Source: Synechococcaceae bacterium WB4_1_0192 (GTDB lineage Bacteria > Cyanobacteriota > Cyanobacteriia > PCC-6307 > Cyanobiaceae). Taken from it: DNA of 7,030 nucleotides. Position 1 is the stretch's first letter, and each line of letters begins with the position of its first letter. The notes beneath the pieces are model-generated. The model did not search any database. It had not been told where the DNA came from and was given only the letters and a program-made list of their open reading frames with translations. The stretch is taken from assembly GCA_009926195.1 (NCBI GenBank), contig RFPK01000103.1, forward strand, positions 1 through 7,030. The letters are read 5' to 3'. Shown piece after piece: positions 1-5,461 of the stretch. A program made the translations under genes and the position numbers.

Positions 1-110
1 GGCGTCGGACGGATGCCGTGGGGATGAGCTGGGGAGCGGGCGGCAGGCCTGACGGAGGGCGCAGCTGCCTGATGTCGACCGCTAGAACTGCGACTCCCGG
101 CCATTCTTCC

Positions 111-293
111 ATGTTCCCGCCATTCGTTGGCTGCACTGATGACAGTTCCTACCAGCGTCTGCGGCGTCGCCATCAGGAACGCAAGCTGCAGACCCTGAGC
201 TTCTGGCGCGATGGGCTCGAGCGTCAGTTGGCGGCGATCAACGCCGCAATCAGCACACTGGAGCGTCAGATGGGGGAGTCAGCAGACTCCTGA
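111..293 (+). CDS. Small hypothetical protein, probable coiled coil
   Basis: I do not recognise a named family. From ATG 111 the product is 60 residues. Its C-terminal two thirds, from SYQRLRRRHQERK to STLERQMGES, is a basic, amphipathic helix-rich stretch with regularly spaced L/I residues (LERQLAAINAAISTLERQM), which suggests a short coiled coil. The frame stays open upstream to an ATG at 18, but the added residues are Gly/Arg/Ser-rich and look non-coding, so I prefer 111. No Shine-Dalgarno sequence is evident before either start. The last 44 bases overlap the 3' end of the convergent sigma factor gene. The heptad-like pattern and the memory of similar short proteins in picocyanobacteria favour a real gene, but it could be a chance open frame. 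Confidence 0.5.
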   Translation: MFPPFVGCTDDSSYQRLRRRHQERKLQTLSFWRDGLERQLAAINAAISTLERQMGESADS

Positions 294-1032
294 GTTCAGC
301 CAGGCCGCGGTGCAGCAGGCGATGCACCGTGGCCGCACTGCTGTGCTGACGACGGGCCACGGTGCGCAGACTCTGGCCCTGCAGCACCACGGCCTGAACC
401 ACCCTGCGCTGGCGCAGCTCCAATGACTGCAGCCCCTCCAGCACCCCGTCAACAGGCGCACCTGGATCCTGCTCCGGACACGGGAGTTGCTCCAGCAGGG
501 TCTGATCGAGCCAGAAGCGCTCGGGCCAAAGGCCGAGCTGCTCTGACTGCCGCCATTGCCGGTCACTCAACCCCATCGCCTGCCGGATCTCCTCCGGGCG
601 GGCCTCCCGACCAAGGCTGTGGTGAAGAGTGGTCTGCAGCTTCTGGATCTGCTGCCGCCGCTCCTGCAGGCGACGGGGCGGCCGCACCAGTGGGGCGATA
701 TCGCGCAGATAGTGCAGGATCGCGCCACGGACGTGGCGGCGGGCATAGGCACTGAAGGGCACATCCTGACCGTGGTCGTACAGCTCAGCGGCCCGGATCA
801 GCCCGAGCAGCCCCACCTGTTGCAGGTCGTCGCGGCATTCGGCGCTGTGGGCGGCGTAGTGGGCGGCAATCGGCCGCACCAGGTGAAGGTTGGCCTCCAC
901 CAGTGCGTTGCGCTGCCGCAGGCGACGGCCGGGGCGGGGGGGCCTGTGGAGGGTGGAGGCAGCCATCGAAGGGACTCTCGGAACCCCTTCAGCCAATCCG
1001 CCGGGATCAGGCGATGGCATCGGTGCAACCAC
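250..1032 (-). CDS. sigF: Group 3 (SigF/SigB-like) RNA polymerase sigma factor
   Basis: An alternative sigma factor of the sigma-70 family that would direct core RNA polymerase to a special promoter set. At 260 residues it lacks region 1.1, as group 3 factors do. Region 2 spans about residues 41-111 (RNALVEANLHLV, then DLQQVGLLGLIRAAELYD and FSAYARRHVRGAILHYLRD). Region 3 is about 112-165 (PPRRLQERRQQI, then LGREARPEEIRQAMGLS). Region 4 is about 199-250, with a helix-turn-helix SLRTVARRQHSSAATVHRLL. The start is uncertain: GTG 1032 gives the longest form, ATG at codon 5 (1020) or codon 23 (966) are alternatives, and all keep region 2 whole. It is last in a minus-strand gene run, 27 bases after the Ap4A phosphorylase remnant. 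No anti-sigma gene is visible nearby. In Synechocystis SigF controls motility and pili; whether this one does is unknown, so the symbol is tentative. Confidence 0.92.
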   Translation of the reverse strand: MVAPMPSPDPGGLAEGVPRVPSMAASTLHRPPRPGRRLRQRNALVEANLHLVRPIAAHYAAHSAECRDDLQQVGLLGLIRAAELYDHGQDVPFSAYARRHVRGAILHYLRDIAPLVRPPRRLQERRQQIQKLQTTLHHSLGREARPEEIRQAMGLSDRQWRQSEQLGLWPERFWLDQTLLEQLPCPEQDPGAPVDGVLEGLQSLELRQRRVVQAVVLQGQSLRTVARRQHSSAATVHRLLHRGLAELRSLLTPPSDAPVC

Positions 1033-1059
1033 GGTTGTTGGAAAACCGGTTGGCGGCCC

Positions 1060-1792
1060 TCAGCCAGGTTCTGCCGCCACCTGCCGCAGCAGGGCCATCG
1101 GTCCCTGGCTCTGCAGCCACTGGCGATCGGATTGTTCACCGATCAGCAGATAGCCCGCGAAGCCGAGGGCATTGATGCTGTAACCGGCCCAGTGCTCCTG
1201 GCGGCGACGGACGGTCATGAACCAGTCGCGATCAAACAGCAGGTTGTAGGGGTGGGCCGGAACAGGCGCCTGGCTGGGAGAACACAGGCCAAGATCCTGG
1301 CTGTGCTGCAGATAGAGCTCCTCCAGCTCGGCAGCGGGCGCCGAGGCCGGTGGCACGCGGCAACAGCTGGAGATGGCGATGGGGCTGACTGGCACCGGCC
1401 TCGGCGCAGCTGTTGAAAAACCACAGGCCGGATGTCTGAGCCTCAACTGCGGCCAGCGCCCGCCAGTCGGAAGGGTCCAGCCAGCCGGCCTGCGGCTGCC
1501 AGCTCTGGGTGATCAGCAGCAGATGGCCGCGCTGCACCGGAAACTTGTTCAGCAGAACGAGGTGGCTGTCCCCCAGCGGCTGAACCTCCAGGCGTGGATC
1601 CCAGGGCAGGAACGGATTCGGCTTGGGGCCACCGACGCGCAGGTGCTTGGGGGTGCGCGACAGCAGGCGACGCACCACGAACGGCGCCCAGGACTCCTGC
1701 TCCACCAACTCCGTGCGCAGGGGGATCAGGGCACCGAGGGACTCGGCCCTGTCACTGCAGCGCAGCGCCTGCGCCAGAAGATCGGAACTCAT
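1060..1792 (-). pseudogene. ATP adenylyltransferase (Ap4A phosphorylase), frame-disrupted
   Basis: This family (Apa1/Apa2 type, HIT superfamily) splits diadenosine tetraphosphate with phosphate to ATP and ADP. The gene is in two frames. The first, from ATG 1792, gives about 146 good residues: NKFPVQRGHLLLIT at 82-95 and the catalytic HIT-like motif QPHRHLQLLP with H138, H140 and Q142. It then loses sense and stops at 1232. The second frame gives the C-terminal domain from about ELEELYLQ (1329 down) through PYNLLFDRDWFMTVRR and GYSINALGFAGYLL to the stop at 1060. The switch lies between 1355 and 1329. Joined, the product would be about 244 residues with only some 9 codons between HLQLLPR and ELEELY. 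From memory the family has several tens of residues there, so a deletion rather than one lost or gained base is likely. The ATG overlaps the upstream stop as ATGA (1789-1792), suggesting coupled translation. It may be a true pseudogene or a sequence error. Confidence 0.85.
1338..1407. repeat. 15-base inverted repeat at the frame break
   Basis: On the plus strand the arms are GCGCCGAGGCCGGTG at 1338-1352 and CACCGGCCTCGGCGC at 1393-1407. They are perfect inverse complements, separated by 40 bases. The right arm encodes the conserved CAEAGAS stretch just before the HxHxQ motif; the left arm lies where the Ap4A phosphorylase reading frame breaks. A second pair, CAACAGCTG at 1361-1369 and CAGCTGTTG at 1407-1415, lies beside it, but its inner copy encodes the expected QLL and may be coincidence. 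The pattern fits a copy made by template switching or a hairpin that promoted a deletion. Confidence 0.8.
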
Positions 1793-3444
1793 CCGCCCGC
1801 CCCGAGGCGCAAGCGGGCCAGCGAAGCACCGGGGTAGTAGCGGCCAAGGATTTCGTTGTAGGAGCGCCCGGCGCTGGCCAGGGCCTGGGCTCCCTCCTGG
1901 CTCATCGAGGCCCCCAGCTGGCCGTGAGCCTCCCAGCTGATCTGGTTGTTGGCCGCATACAGGCTCTCAACGATTCCTCCCTGATAGCTGAGGATCAGGC
2001 CGGCCGTCTCCTCCGCGGCACGACGGGTGCGCGGACTGCTGCTGAGCAGGCCGCGATAGGCCTGCCAGCGGGTGCTGTCGCCCAGGTGCCAGTGTCGGCT
2101 CGCGGGCCGCGCCATATGGGCAAGCGCATAGGAGCGGGCCGCCACGGCCTGGGCCTTGAGCGCTTCCATCGACCAGGAGCTGGGCATTTCCGCCCCCACC
2201 ACCGAGGCGACGTAGCGCTCGAGCGGCAGGTGGTTCACCACCAGCAGGCCGCCCGGCGCCGGCAACAGGCGGAGACGACCGCTGTAGGCCCTGCCATTGA
2301 GAAGCACGGCCTGATCAGCGCTGGTTTCAAACCAGACCTCCGCGGGCAGGGCATCGACGGCACTCAGGGTGAGCAACTGGGCTGCAGAACCCTGCTGAAG
2401 CACGGTTCCGTCCACGCGGCGCAACCACCAAGGGCCGGTGGCCCCGAGGTCCACCTGGCTGGCCTGACGGGCCAGCGCGACCCGGATCTCCAGATGGAGC
2501 GGGCGGCCTTGATCCGGTTCTGCCAGGACCGTGCTTGTGCGATCGCCCCGTTGGGCCGCAACACCCTGCAGGTCGTCCCGGGCGTTGGCGCGGGGAGCAC
2601 CGTGGACAAGATGGCCGCTACCGGTGAGCCGTACATGACCCGGCTGCTCCTGTTCGCACAGCATTCCACCATGGCGGGGCGAGCACTGCCAGCCGATCAC
2701 GTGGCTGCGGCCGATCCGCTGCATCCACCAGGGGGCCACCAGGGCGTGGGCCGAGCCCGTGACCGGGTCCTCCTCAATGCCGAGGCCCGGGGCAAAGAAG
2801 CGCAGTTGGTAGTCGCAGGGTTGCCCCTGCCACCGGGGCGTGGCGGGCCCAGCCGCCTGCATCACCACCAGACCCTGTCGGTCCTGGTCCTGCAGGCGGG
2901 CCGCAGGCGATGCCAGCGCCGCCAGGGGCAGCTCCGCTGGCAGCAGGGCCACGCGGTAGCCCAGGGCTGAGCCCCAGTAGCCCTGGAGTTCCGCCCCCAG
3001 AAGCTCCTCCAGGGAAGCAGGTGGCTGCAACGGATCAAGGCGGCCGCTGGGAAGCACGAGGCTGGCCGTCGCAGCGCTCTCGTCCCGGAGCTGCACGGCC
3101 AGGGGACCGCTGCGACTGGCCAGGCTGAGCTGGGCGCCCGGCTCAATCAGGCGCCAATGGCCCAGCGCCAGCACCGCGGCGAGCGTGGCATGGCCGCAGA
3201 GGGGCACTTCGCAGGTGGGCGTGAACCAGCGCAGGGCCCAGCTTCCATCGGGCCGTCGCCAGAGGAAGGCCGTTTCCGATTGTCGGAAACTGGCGGCCAG
3301 GGCCTGCATCCAGCCGGCGGCAGCCGGCTCCTGCAGCAGCACCACCGCGGCACCATTGCCCTGCAGTGGCCCGGCCGCAAAGGCTTCCACCAGGACGGCG
3401 CGGTGGCTGGTGGAGTCAGGCGGCGGCATCATCGCGGGCAACAC
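1789..3444 (-). CDS. PhzF-family protein fused to a SpoIID/LytB domain
   Basis: One 551-residue frame holds two domains that are normally separate proteins. Residues 15-285 are a full PhzF-like isomerase/epimerase fold: EAFAAGPLQGN near the start, QSETAF with the likely catalytic Glu57, WFTPTCEVPLCGHATLA at 73-89, and the second half motif GIEEDPVTGSAHALVA at 222-237. Residues 318-551 match the SpoIID/LytB family of peptidoglycan lytic enzymes and amidase enhancers: LPLERYVASVVGAEMPSSW with Glu419 at the SpoIID catalytic position, EALKAQAVAARSYALAH, QAYRG, then HGQLGASMSQEGAQ and ILGRYYPGASLARL. The substrate of the PhzF part is unknown. No signal peptide or membrane segment lies at the N terminus or at the junction (286-318), although SpoIID proteins act outside the cytoplasm. 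The stretch between SLYAANN and HGQLGASMSQ is much shorter than in Firmicute SpoIID. ATGs at 3444, 3432 and 3429 are all inside the 3' end of gpsA; the stop overlaps the next ATG. Confidence 0.88.
   Translation of the reverse strand: MLPAMMPPPDSTSHRAVLVEAFAAGPLQGNGAAVVLLQEPAAAGWMQALAASFRQSETAFLWRRPDGSWALRWFTPTCEVPLCGHATLAAVLALGHWRLIEPGAQLSLASRSGPLAVQLRDESAATASLVLPSGRLDPLQPPASLEELLGAELQGYWGSALGYRVALLPAELPLAALASPAARLQDQDRQGLVVMQAAGPATPRWQGQPCDYQLRFFAPGLGIEEDPVTGSAHALVAPWWMQRIGRSHVIGWQCSPRHGGMLCEQEQPGHVRLTGSGHLVHGAPRANARDDLQGVAAQRGDRTSTVLAEPDQGRPLHLEIRVALARQASQVDLGATGPWWLRRVDGTVLQQGSAAQLLTLSAVDALPAEVWFETSADQAVLLNGRAYSGRLRLLPAPGGLLVVNHLPLERYVASVVGAEMPSSWSMEALKAQAVAARSYALAHMARPASRHWHLGDSTRWQAYRGLLSSSPRTRRAAEETAGLILSYQGGIVESLYAANNQISWEAHGQLGASMSQEGAQALASAGRSYNEILGRYYPGASLARLRLGAGG
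2539..2546. repeat. HIP1 octamer GCGATCGC
   Basis: A copy of the highly iterated palindrome of cyanobacteria. It lies inside the linker between the PhzF and SpoIID domains of the fusion gene. Confidence 0.8.
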
Positions 3445-4375
3445 CGCTGGAGGTGAGGGCCAGGTTCTCGGCCCGCAGGTCGCGTTCCATCAGCCGGCGC
3501 ACGGCCTGGTCGGGACTGATGCCGCCACCCATCAGGGCTGCCACCTCGGCGCAGATCGGCAGGTGCCAGTGGTTGGCGGCCGCCAGGCGCAGGACCGCAT
3601 CGGCGGTGCCGGCCCCCTCCACCGTGGCGCCGACGGATGCCAGCGCCTGCTGGCACCCCTGACCTTCCGCCAGGGCCAGCCCGAAGCGGTAGTTGCGGCT
3701 GAGCGGGCTGCAGGCGGTGGCCAGCAGATCGCCGAGCCCAGCCAGACCGTAGAGGCTGGCAGGACTCCCCCCCAGGCCCTGGATCACGGTACCCATCTCG
3801 ACCAGCGCACGGCAGAGCAGGGAGGCCTTGGCGTTGGCGCCAAGACGCAGGCCATCGCAGATGCCGGCGGCGATCGCCATCACGTTCTTGAGGGCACCTG
3901 CCACCTCGGTCCCGACAGGATCCGTGTTGGTGTAGAGCCTGAGACGGTCGCTGCTGAGGCTGTGCTGCAGGCGCCGGCCCAGTTCGGCATCATCGGCGGC
4001 CAGCACGCTGGCGGCGGGCAGTCCGGCGGCCAGCTCAGCGGCCAGGTTCGGTCCACTGAGCACCAACAGCGGCAGGTCGGGACGCCGGGCCCGCCAGAGC
4101 TGACTGGGGGTGCAGAGGCTGGCGTGGTCGATGCCCTTGCTGCAGCTCAGCAACGGCAGGCCAGATGGCCAGACGGGAGCAAGCCGGGCTGCCAGCTCGG
4201 GCACCCCGGCCATGGCGATCGCCACGAGGGCCAGATCCGCACCCTGCAACACCGCAGCGGGGTCGCCACCACGGCTTCGACTCCAACCCTGGATGCGGTG
4301 TCCCTGGTGCTGCAGCAGGCCGGCCAGGGTGTCGCCCCAGGCGCCGAGACCGAGAACAGCAATGCGCAGACTCAT
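3416..4375 (-). CDS. gpsA: NAD(P)-dependent glycerol-3-phosphate dehydrogenase
   Basis: A cytoplasmic enzyme that reduces dihydroxyacetone phosphate to sn-glycerol 3-phosphate, the backbone of membrane glycerolipids. From ATG 4375 it is 319 residues, the usual size. The N-terminal Rossmann fold opens with IAVLGLGAWGDTLAGLL (dinucleotide-binding GxGxxG; family consensus GAGAWGTALA). SCSKGI holds the conserved Lys at residue 80, SGPNLAAELA at 107-116 is the substrate-loop motif, and EVAGALKNVMAIAAGICDGL carries the catalytic Lys at 163. The helical C-terminal domain has YGLAGLGDLLATACSPLSRNYRFG, also typical. The frame is open to an ATG at 4402, but those nine extra residues (MPPLAHDGA) are not family-like and would overlap the upstream gene; with ATG 4375 the gap to the DUF2237 stop is 7 bases. 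It overlaps the start of the PhzF-SpoIID gene. Two HIP1 octamers lie within it. Confidence 0.97.
   Translation of the reverse strand: MSLRIAVLGLGAWGDTLAGLLQHQGHRIQGWSRSRGGDPAAVLQGADLALVAIAMAGVPELAARLAPVWPSGLPLLSCSKGIDHASLCTPSQLWRARRPDLPLLVLSGPNLAAELAAGLPAASVLAADDAELGRRLQHSLSSDRLRLYTNTDPVGTEVAGALKNVMAIAAGICDGLRLGANAKASLLCRALVEMGTVIQGLGGSPASLYGLAGLGDLLATACSPLSRNYRFGLALAEGQGCQQALASVGATVEGAGTADAVLRLAAANHWHLPICAEVAALMGGGISPDQAVRRLMERDLRAENLALTSSGVARDDAAA
3870..3877. repeat. HIP1 octamer GCGATCGC
   Basis: A HIP1 copy in the extended form GGCGATCGCC (3869-3878), within gpsA. Confidence 0.85.
4215..4222. repeat. HIP1 octamer GCGATCGC
   Basis: A second HIP1 copy in gpsA, also in the extended form GGCGATCGCC (4214-4223). 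Confidence 0.85.
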
Positions 4376-4382
4376 GGCGCCA

Positions 4383-4775
4383 TCATGCGCCAACGGCGGC
4401 ATGGGCCTGCAGCAGCTCCAGCGGAATCAGCGCGAGCGTGCTCTGCTCACAGGCTTCGAGGCGCACCGCTGGGGCCATGCCGTCCTCGTAGGCCTCCAAC
4501 CAGCGCGCAGCGCAGACGCACCAGTGATCACCCGGCCGCAACCCAGGGAAGCCGTACTGCGGCGCCGGGGAGGAGAGGTCATTGCCCTGGGCACGGGTGT
4601 ACGAGAGAAAGCGCTCGTCGACCACGCAGCAGACGGTGTGGCGTCCGAGATCCGCCCCGTCGGTGCGGCAGCTGCCGTCGCGGTACCAGCCGGTCATCGG
4701 GTCACAACCGCAGAGCTGCAGCGGTTCTCCCAGCACGTTGCGGGGGACATCGGCGGCACTGTTGGCCTGGGTCAC
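4383..4775 (-). CDS. DUF2237 (COG3651-like) cysteine-rich protein
   Basis: A small conserved protein of unknown function. From GTG 4775 it is 130 residues, close to the usual 120-130. Matches to the family pattern run along its length: NVLGEPLQLCGCDPMTGWYRDG (about 13-34), DLGRHTVCCVVDERFL, GNDLSSPAPQYGFPGL and PGDHWCVCAARWLEAYEDGMAP. It has eight cysteines (22, 24, 36, 49, 50, 86, 88, 109), many at conserved family positions, so a redox or metal role is possible but not shown. The frame stays open far upstream to 5270, but that part is the reverse side of two other genes and low-complexity spacer, so I rejected it. GTG 4775 is the first plausible start before the conserved block; I see no clear ribosome binding site. 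It heads the minus-strand run leading to gpsA, and its promoter should lie in 4776-4895, shared with the divergent acidic-protein gene. Confidence 0.9.
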   Translation of the reverse strand: MTQANSAADVPRNVLGEPLQLCGCDPMTGWYRDGSCRTDGADLGRHTVCCVVDERFLSYTRAQGNDLSSPAPQYGFPGLRPGDHWCVCAARWLEAYEDGMAPAVRLEACEQSTLALIPLELLQAHAAVGA

Positions 4776-4840
4776 GGCGGCAGGGGCCCGAACAACGGCG
4801 CCAGTCTGGCGAAGCTCTGGGACAAAAAACCGCCAGGAGG

Positions 4841-4869
4841 TTGACGGATTCGGGGGGGAAGGCGTTAAA
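4841..4869 (+). promoter_or_regulatory. Possible -35/-10 promoter for the acidic-protein gene
   Basis: TTGACG at 4841-4846 matches five of six bases of a -35 box. After 17 bases comes GTTAAA at 4864-4869, a weak -10 candidate (three of six). It faces the gene starting at 4896, which would leave a short leader of about 20 bases. Only the -35 is convincing. An AGGAGG at 4835-4840 is too far from the ATG to act as its ribosome binding site. Confidence 0.3.
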
Positions 4870-4890
4870 GGTCTTTCAGCAGACCCCCCG
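4851..4890 (+). promoter_or_regulatory. G-run/C-run stem before the acidic-protein gene
   Basis: CGGGGGG (4851-4857) and CCCCCCG (4884-4890) can pair as a seven-base GC stem around a 26-base loop. It ends five bases before the ATG at 4896. If transcribed, it could hide the start from ribosomes; if the promoter proposed at 4841-4869 is right, its left arm is not in the RNA. Function is speculation. Confidence 0.3.
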
Positions 4891-4895
4891 ATTAG

Positions 4896-5123
4896 ATGAG
4901 CTGGGACTTCACCGAGGACGCCGCCTTCATGGCCCTCTGCGATGCCTTCAAGGAAAGCGGCGAGAGCTCGGCCATGGAGTTCCTGGCCAACGGCGAGGGT
5001 GCGTTCCATTTCCAGGAGCTCACCCAGAACGCCGCCGGTGAAGGCGTCGACCTGTCCGAGAACGAGGATCTCGAAGACTTCCAGCAGGAGGTGATCGAGA
5101 CCCTGGAGGACATGTGCAGCTGA
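4896..5123 (+). CDS. Highly acidic 75-residue conserved-type hypothetical protein
   Basis: I do not recognise a named family. The product has 20 Asp/Glu residues against one Lys, one His and no Arg, so it is extremely acidic. It begins MSWDFTEDAAFMALCDAFKE, which reads like an amphipathic helix, and ends with a helical stretch EDLEDFQQEVIETLEDM followed by CS. There is no signal peptide or membrane segment; it should be soluble and cytoplasmic. ATG 4896 is the natural start because the sequence becomes coherent from there, though the base run before it (CCCCCCGATTAG) holds no Shine-Dalgarno. It is the only well-supported plus-strand gene here. It diverges from the DUF2237 gene and converges on the DUF4090 gene with four bases between stop codons. 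Its mix of acidic and aromatic residues suggests a binding or regulatory partner protein, but that is inference only. Confidence 0.8.
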   Translation: MSWDFTEDAAFMALCDAFKESGESSAMEFLANGEGAFHFQELTQNAAGEGVDLSENEDLEDFQQEVIETLEDMCS

Positions 5124-5135
5124 GCGCTCAGCTGC
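5116..5135. terminator. Perfect 20-base palindrome covering two convergent stops
   Basis: GCAGCTGAGCGCTCAGCTGC is its own inverse complement. It contains the TGA of the plus-strand acidic-protein gene (5121-5123) and the TGA of the minus-strand DUF4090 gene (5130-5128). In RNA from either strand it would fold into a strong GC-rich hairpin (eight pairs with a four-base loop). There is no T run on either side, so it is not a classic intrinsic terminator. It may be a two-way transcription stop or a 3'-end stabiliser. Confidence 0.55.
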
Positions 5136-5403
5136 CGTAGAAGAAGGCGATCTCCTTGTCCTTGAGACCCTCCCAGCCCGCTGCCCGGAGACGCGCATCG
5201 AGGGTCTGTTGATCGAAGTGCTTGGCACCGGTCTTGACGATCCGGTTCCGCATCGACTTCTTGACGCCACTGCGGGCTCGCTTGCTCTCGAGCTCCATCA
5301 CCGTGTTGTAGAGGTCGAGCATCGGGGCTGGGATCGGCGTGCCGTCCAGATCGATTCCGGAAGCAATGGCGTCATCGACGCCGCCGGGACCGGCAATGGC
5401 CAT
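5128..5403 (-). CDS. DUF4090 family protein
   Basis: A 91-residue protein matching the cyanobacterial DUF4090 pattern: a GVDDAIASGIDLDGTPIP opening (8-25), MLDLYNTVMELESKRARSGV (28-47), the basic MRNRIVKTGAKHF (51-63), and the close LKDKEIAFFYGS at the C terminus. The function of the family is unknown. The sequence is soluble, with an acidic first quarter and a basic middle, and has no cysteine. ATG 5403 is the start that matches family length. It follows metH by 58 bases on the same strand, so it might be read from the same transcript, but the gap allows its own promoter. I see no Shine-Dalgarno; the leader carries a run of eight C (5422-5415 read on the minus strand). Confidence 0.87.
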   Translation of the reverse strand: MAIAGPGGVDDAIASGIDLDGTPIPAPMLDLYNTVMELESKRARSGVKKSMRNRIVKTGAKHFDQQTLDARLRAAGWEGLKDKEIAFFYGS

Positions 5404-5461
5404 GGCTGTTGATAGGGGGGGGCGTGCGGGAGCCTAGAAGCGCCGCCGCCCCTGCTGAACA

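Noticed and set aside
1..104. A minus-strand frame starting at ATG 104 and running off the left edge
   Set aside because: About 34 codons of Ser/Arg/Ala/Pro-rich sequence with no recognisable motif. It cannot be judged without sequence beyond the edge. I see nothing else I can support in 1-110.
1355..1375. Programmed ribosomal frameshift in the Ap4A phosphorylase gene
   Set aside because: The bases around the break (CTG TTG CCG CGT GCC) hold no slippery run, and conserved sequence appears to be missing, which a frameshift would not restore.
2364..2672. Minus-strand frame beginning near the PhzF-SpoIID junction as a hidden SpoIID start
   Set aside because: Its opening has few basic residues and no hydrophobic signal core, and it is out of frame with the SpoIID domain.
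3185..5041. A 618-codon plus-strand open frame, with other long ones at 1594-2970 and 556-1416
   Set aside because: They lie opposite well-supported minus-strand genes (gpsA, PhzF-SpoIID, sigma factor), are rich in Arg, Gly, Pro and Ala, and show no domain. High-GC genes commonly leave long antisense frames open.
4776..5270. N-terminal extension of the DUF2237 frame up to an ATG at 5270
   Set aside because: The added stretch is antisense to the acidic-protein and DUF4090 genes and has no family match; the conserved domain begins just after GTG 4775.
5404..5461. Terminator after metH
   Set aside because: The 58-base gap has GC-rich bases and a C8 run but no convincing stem followed by T bases on the minus strand.
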